A stretch of DNA of 6,103 nucleotides from an uncultured Planctomycetaceae bacterium (GTDB lineage: Bacteria > Planctomycetota > Planctomycetia > Planctomycetales > Planctomycetaceae): positions 1-6,103 of the forward strand of contig CALFYU010000080.1 of NCBI GenBank assembly GCA_937952455.1. Direction: 5' to 3'. This document shows, one piece after another, positions 5,201 through 6,103 of this stretch. Position 1 is the first letter of the stretch, and each line of letters begins with the position of its first letter. The position numbers and the translations under genes were made by a program. The notes beneath the pieces were generated by a model, which was given only the letters and a program-made list of their open reading frames with translations, was not told the origin of the DNA and searched no databases.

Positions 5201-6103
5201 TTACTTGCTCTCCAATTTCTGCAGCCGGTCTTCCAATTCCTGATTGGTCTTTCGGAGTTGATCCAACTCCGTTCGCAACTTGCCGACTTCCGACGCTGCC
5301 GGCGCATCAGCACTTAACTTGGGGAGTGCCGCCTTGGCAATCTCTCGCACGCGCCCGTCGGGGTCCTGGTCGGCCATCGTGGCGATGACATCGCGGGTCG
5401 ACACCGCATGCTTGCCCAGATTGCCCAGCGCTTCCACGATCTTGCCCCGCACGTACCGGTTATCGATCTTTAAGTACCCGGCTAGGGTCTCGATAGTTTT
5501 GTCTCGCACCGCTTTGGGGATTTCGTTTCGCGAGAAATAGGTCCCGATCCCCTCCACTGCCGCCAGACGGCAACTGCGCGGTTTCGAGCGCGACGTCCAT
5601 TCGACGAGCAGGTCCAGCGTCGCCGGATCGGTGGAATACCCCAAACCCCGCAGCGCTGCCGAACGGATCACCTCGCCGTGCGAGTCTTGCTCCAACAGGC
5701 GCCGCAGCGGCTCGACCGGCGGTTCATCATGCACTTTGGCAAACGCGGTGGCGAATGCCGCGTCGACGTAATAACTGGGATCTCCGTTTTGCAGCCGGTC
5801 GTTCAACGCGGCGATCACTTTTTCATCGCGGGAAAACTTGGCCAGCGCGTCGGCACAGGCACGGCGGACCTTGGGGTGCTCCTGCGATAGTCCGGCAATG
5901 AGCGCGTCGCGAGAAATATCGCCGCCCGATTTGGCGAGCGCTTCGGCCGCCTCGATGCGGACGCCGTAAAACGGATCCTGCTCCAACACCTGCTTGAGTA
6001 ATTCCCGGTCGGCGGTGGTCTTGCTTTCTGCGAAATGTTCGACCGCGCGAATGCGTTCGATCACCGTGGGGGCTTCCAGCAATTGCGTCTTCCACAACCC
6101 GTG
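5201..6103 (-). CDS. HEAT-repeat protein, C-terminal part (possibly of an M1-family aminopeptidase); N-terminus outside window
   Basis: The reading frame is open to the window edge, so these 300 residues are only the C-terminal part of a larger protein; the TTG at 6097 is not a believable start. At least seven tandem HEAT-like helical repeats are visible, with cores such as DPFYGVRIEAAEALAK, HPKVRRACADALAKF, HGEVIRSAALRGLG, NRYVRGKIVEALGNLG and DPDGRVREIAKAALPKL. HEAT arrays form curved protein-binding scaffolds. The segment near the edge (W-K-T-Q, then V-I-E-R-I-R-A-V, then DPFYGVRIEAA) resembles the C-terminal HEAT region that follows the catalytic domain in some bacterial M1 aminopeptidases. 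No HExxH zinc motif is in the window, so the peptidase identity is inference; a stand-alone HEAT or PBS-lyase-type protein is the alternative. The last 28 residues form a regular leucine-zipper coiled coil. The stop is TAA, 57 bases before the ABM gene. Confidence 0.88.
   Translation of the reverse strand, partial: HGLWKTQLLEAPTVIERIRAVEHFAESKTTADRELLKQVLEQDPFYGVRIEAAEALAKSGGDISRDALIAGLSQEHPKVRRACADALAKFSRDEKVIAALNDRLQNGDPSYYVDAAFATAFAKVHDEPPVEPLRRLLEQDSHGEVIRSAALRGLGYSTDPATLDLLVEWTSRSKPRSCRLAAVEGIGTYFSRNEIPKAVRDKTIETLAGYLKIDNRYVRGKIVEALGNLGKHAVSTRDVIATMADQDPDGRVREIAKAALPKLSADAPAASEVGKLRTELDQLRKTNQELEDRLQKLESK

Overview
This is a GC-rich bacterial window (roughly 60% GC) in which every convincing gene lies on the minus strand, so transcription runs from high to low coordinates. 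Gene content suggests a planctomycete: small one-domain Dabb and ABM barrel proteins, a RoxA/MauG-like diheme cytochrome c, a HEAT-repeat protein with an M1-aminopeptidase-like tail, and short gene groups with weak Shine-Dalgarno signals. This placement is inferred from gene style and not from a phylogenetic marker. There are no tRNA or rRNA genes, no CRISPR array, no transposase and no gene-free stretch over 300 bases.

In transcription order: (1) 6103-5201 is the C-terminal part of a HEAT-repeat protein whose N-terminus is outside the window; it ends in a regular leucine-zipper coiled coil. (2) 5143-4892 is a short ABM-family (antibiotic biosynthesis monooxygenase-like) protein with a good GAGG ribosome binding site. 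(3) The 125-base gap 4891-4767 carries two adjacent inverted repeats, one of them with the GTAG-plus-palindrome layout of REP elements. (4) 4766-3894 is a membrane-bound GGDEF diguanylate cyclase with an intact active site and I-site. (5) 3820-3518 is a Dabb-domain protein. (6) 3500-1506 is a YjhG/YagF-type D-xylonate dehydratase of the IlvD/Edd family. (7) 1499-93 is an exported diheme cytochrome c. (8) 92-1 is non-coding and holds a G-run tract fitting the G-quadruplex consensus.

The last three genes (Dabb, dehydratase, cytochrome) are separated by only 17 and 6 bases and look like one operon. The dehydratase would convert a sugar acid such as D-xylonate to its 2-keto-3-deoxy acid in the cytoplasm, while the cytochrome would act outside the inner membrane. 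The pairing suggests a link between periplasmic oxidation and cytoplasmic sugar-acid breakdown, but that link is inference. The genes upstream of this trio show no obvious functional connection to it.

I found no clear new defence, mobile or RNA system. The observations most worth following up are the dehydratase-cytochrome operon, the REP-like double hairpin, the leucine zipper on the HEAT protein and the G-rich tract at the left edge.
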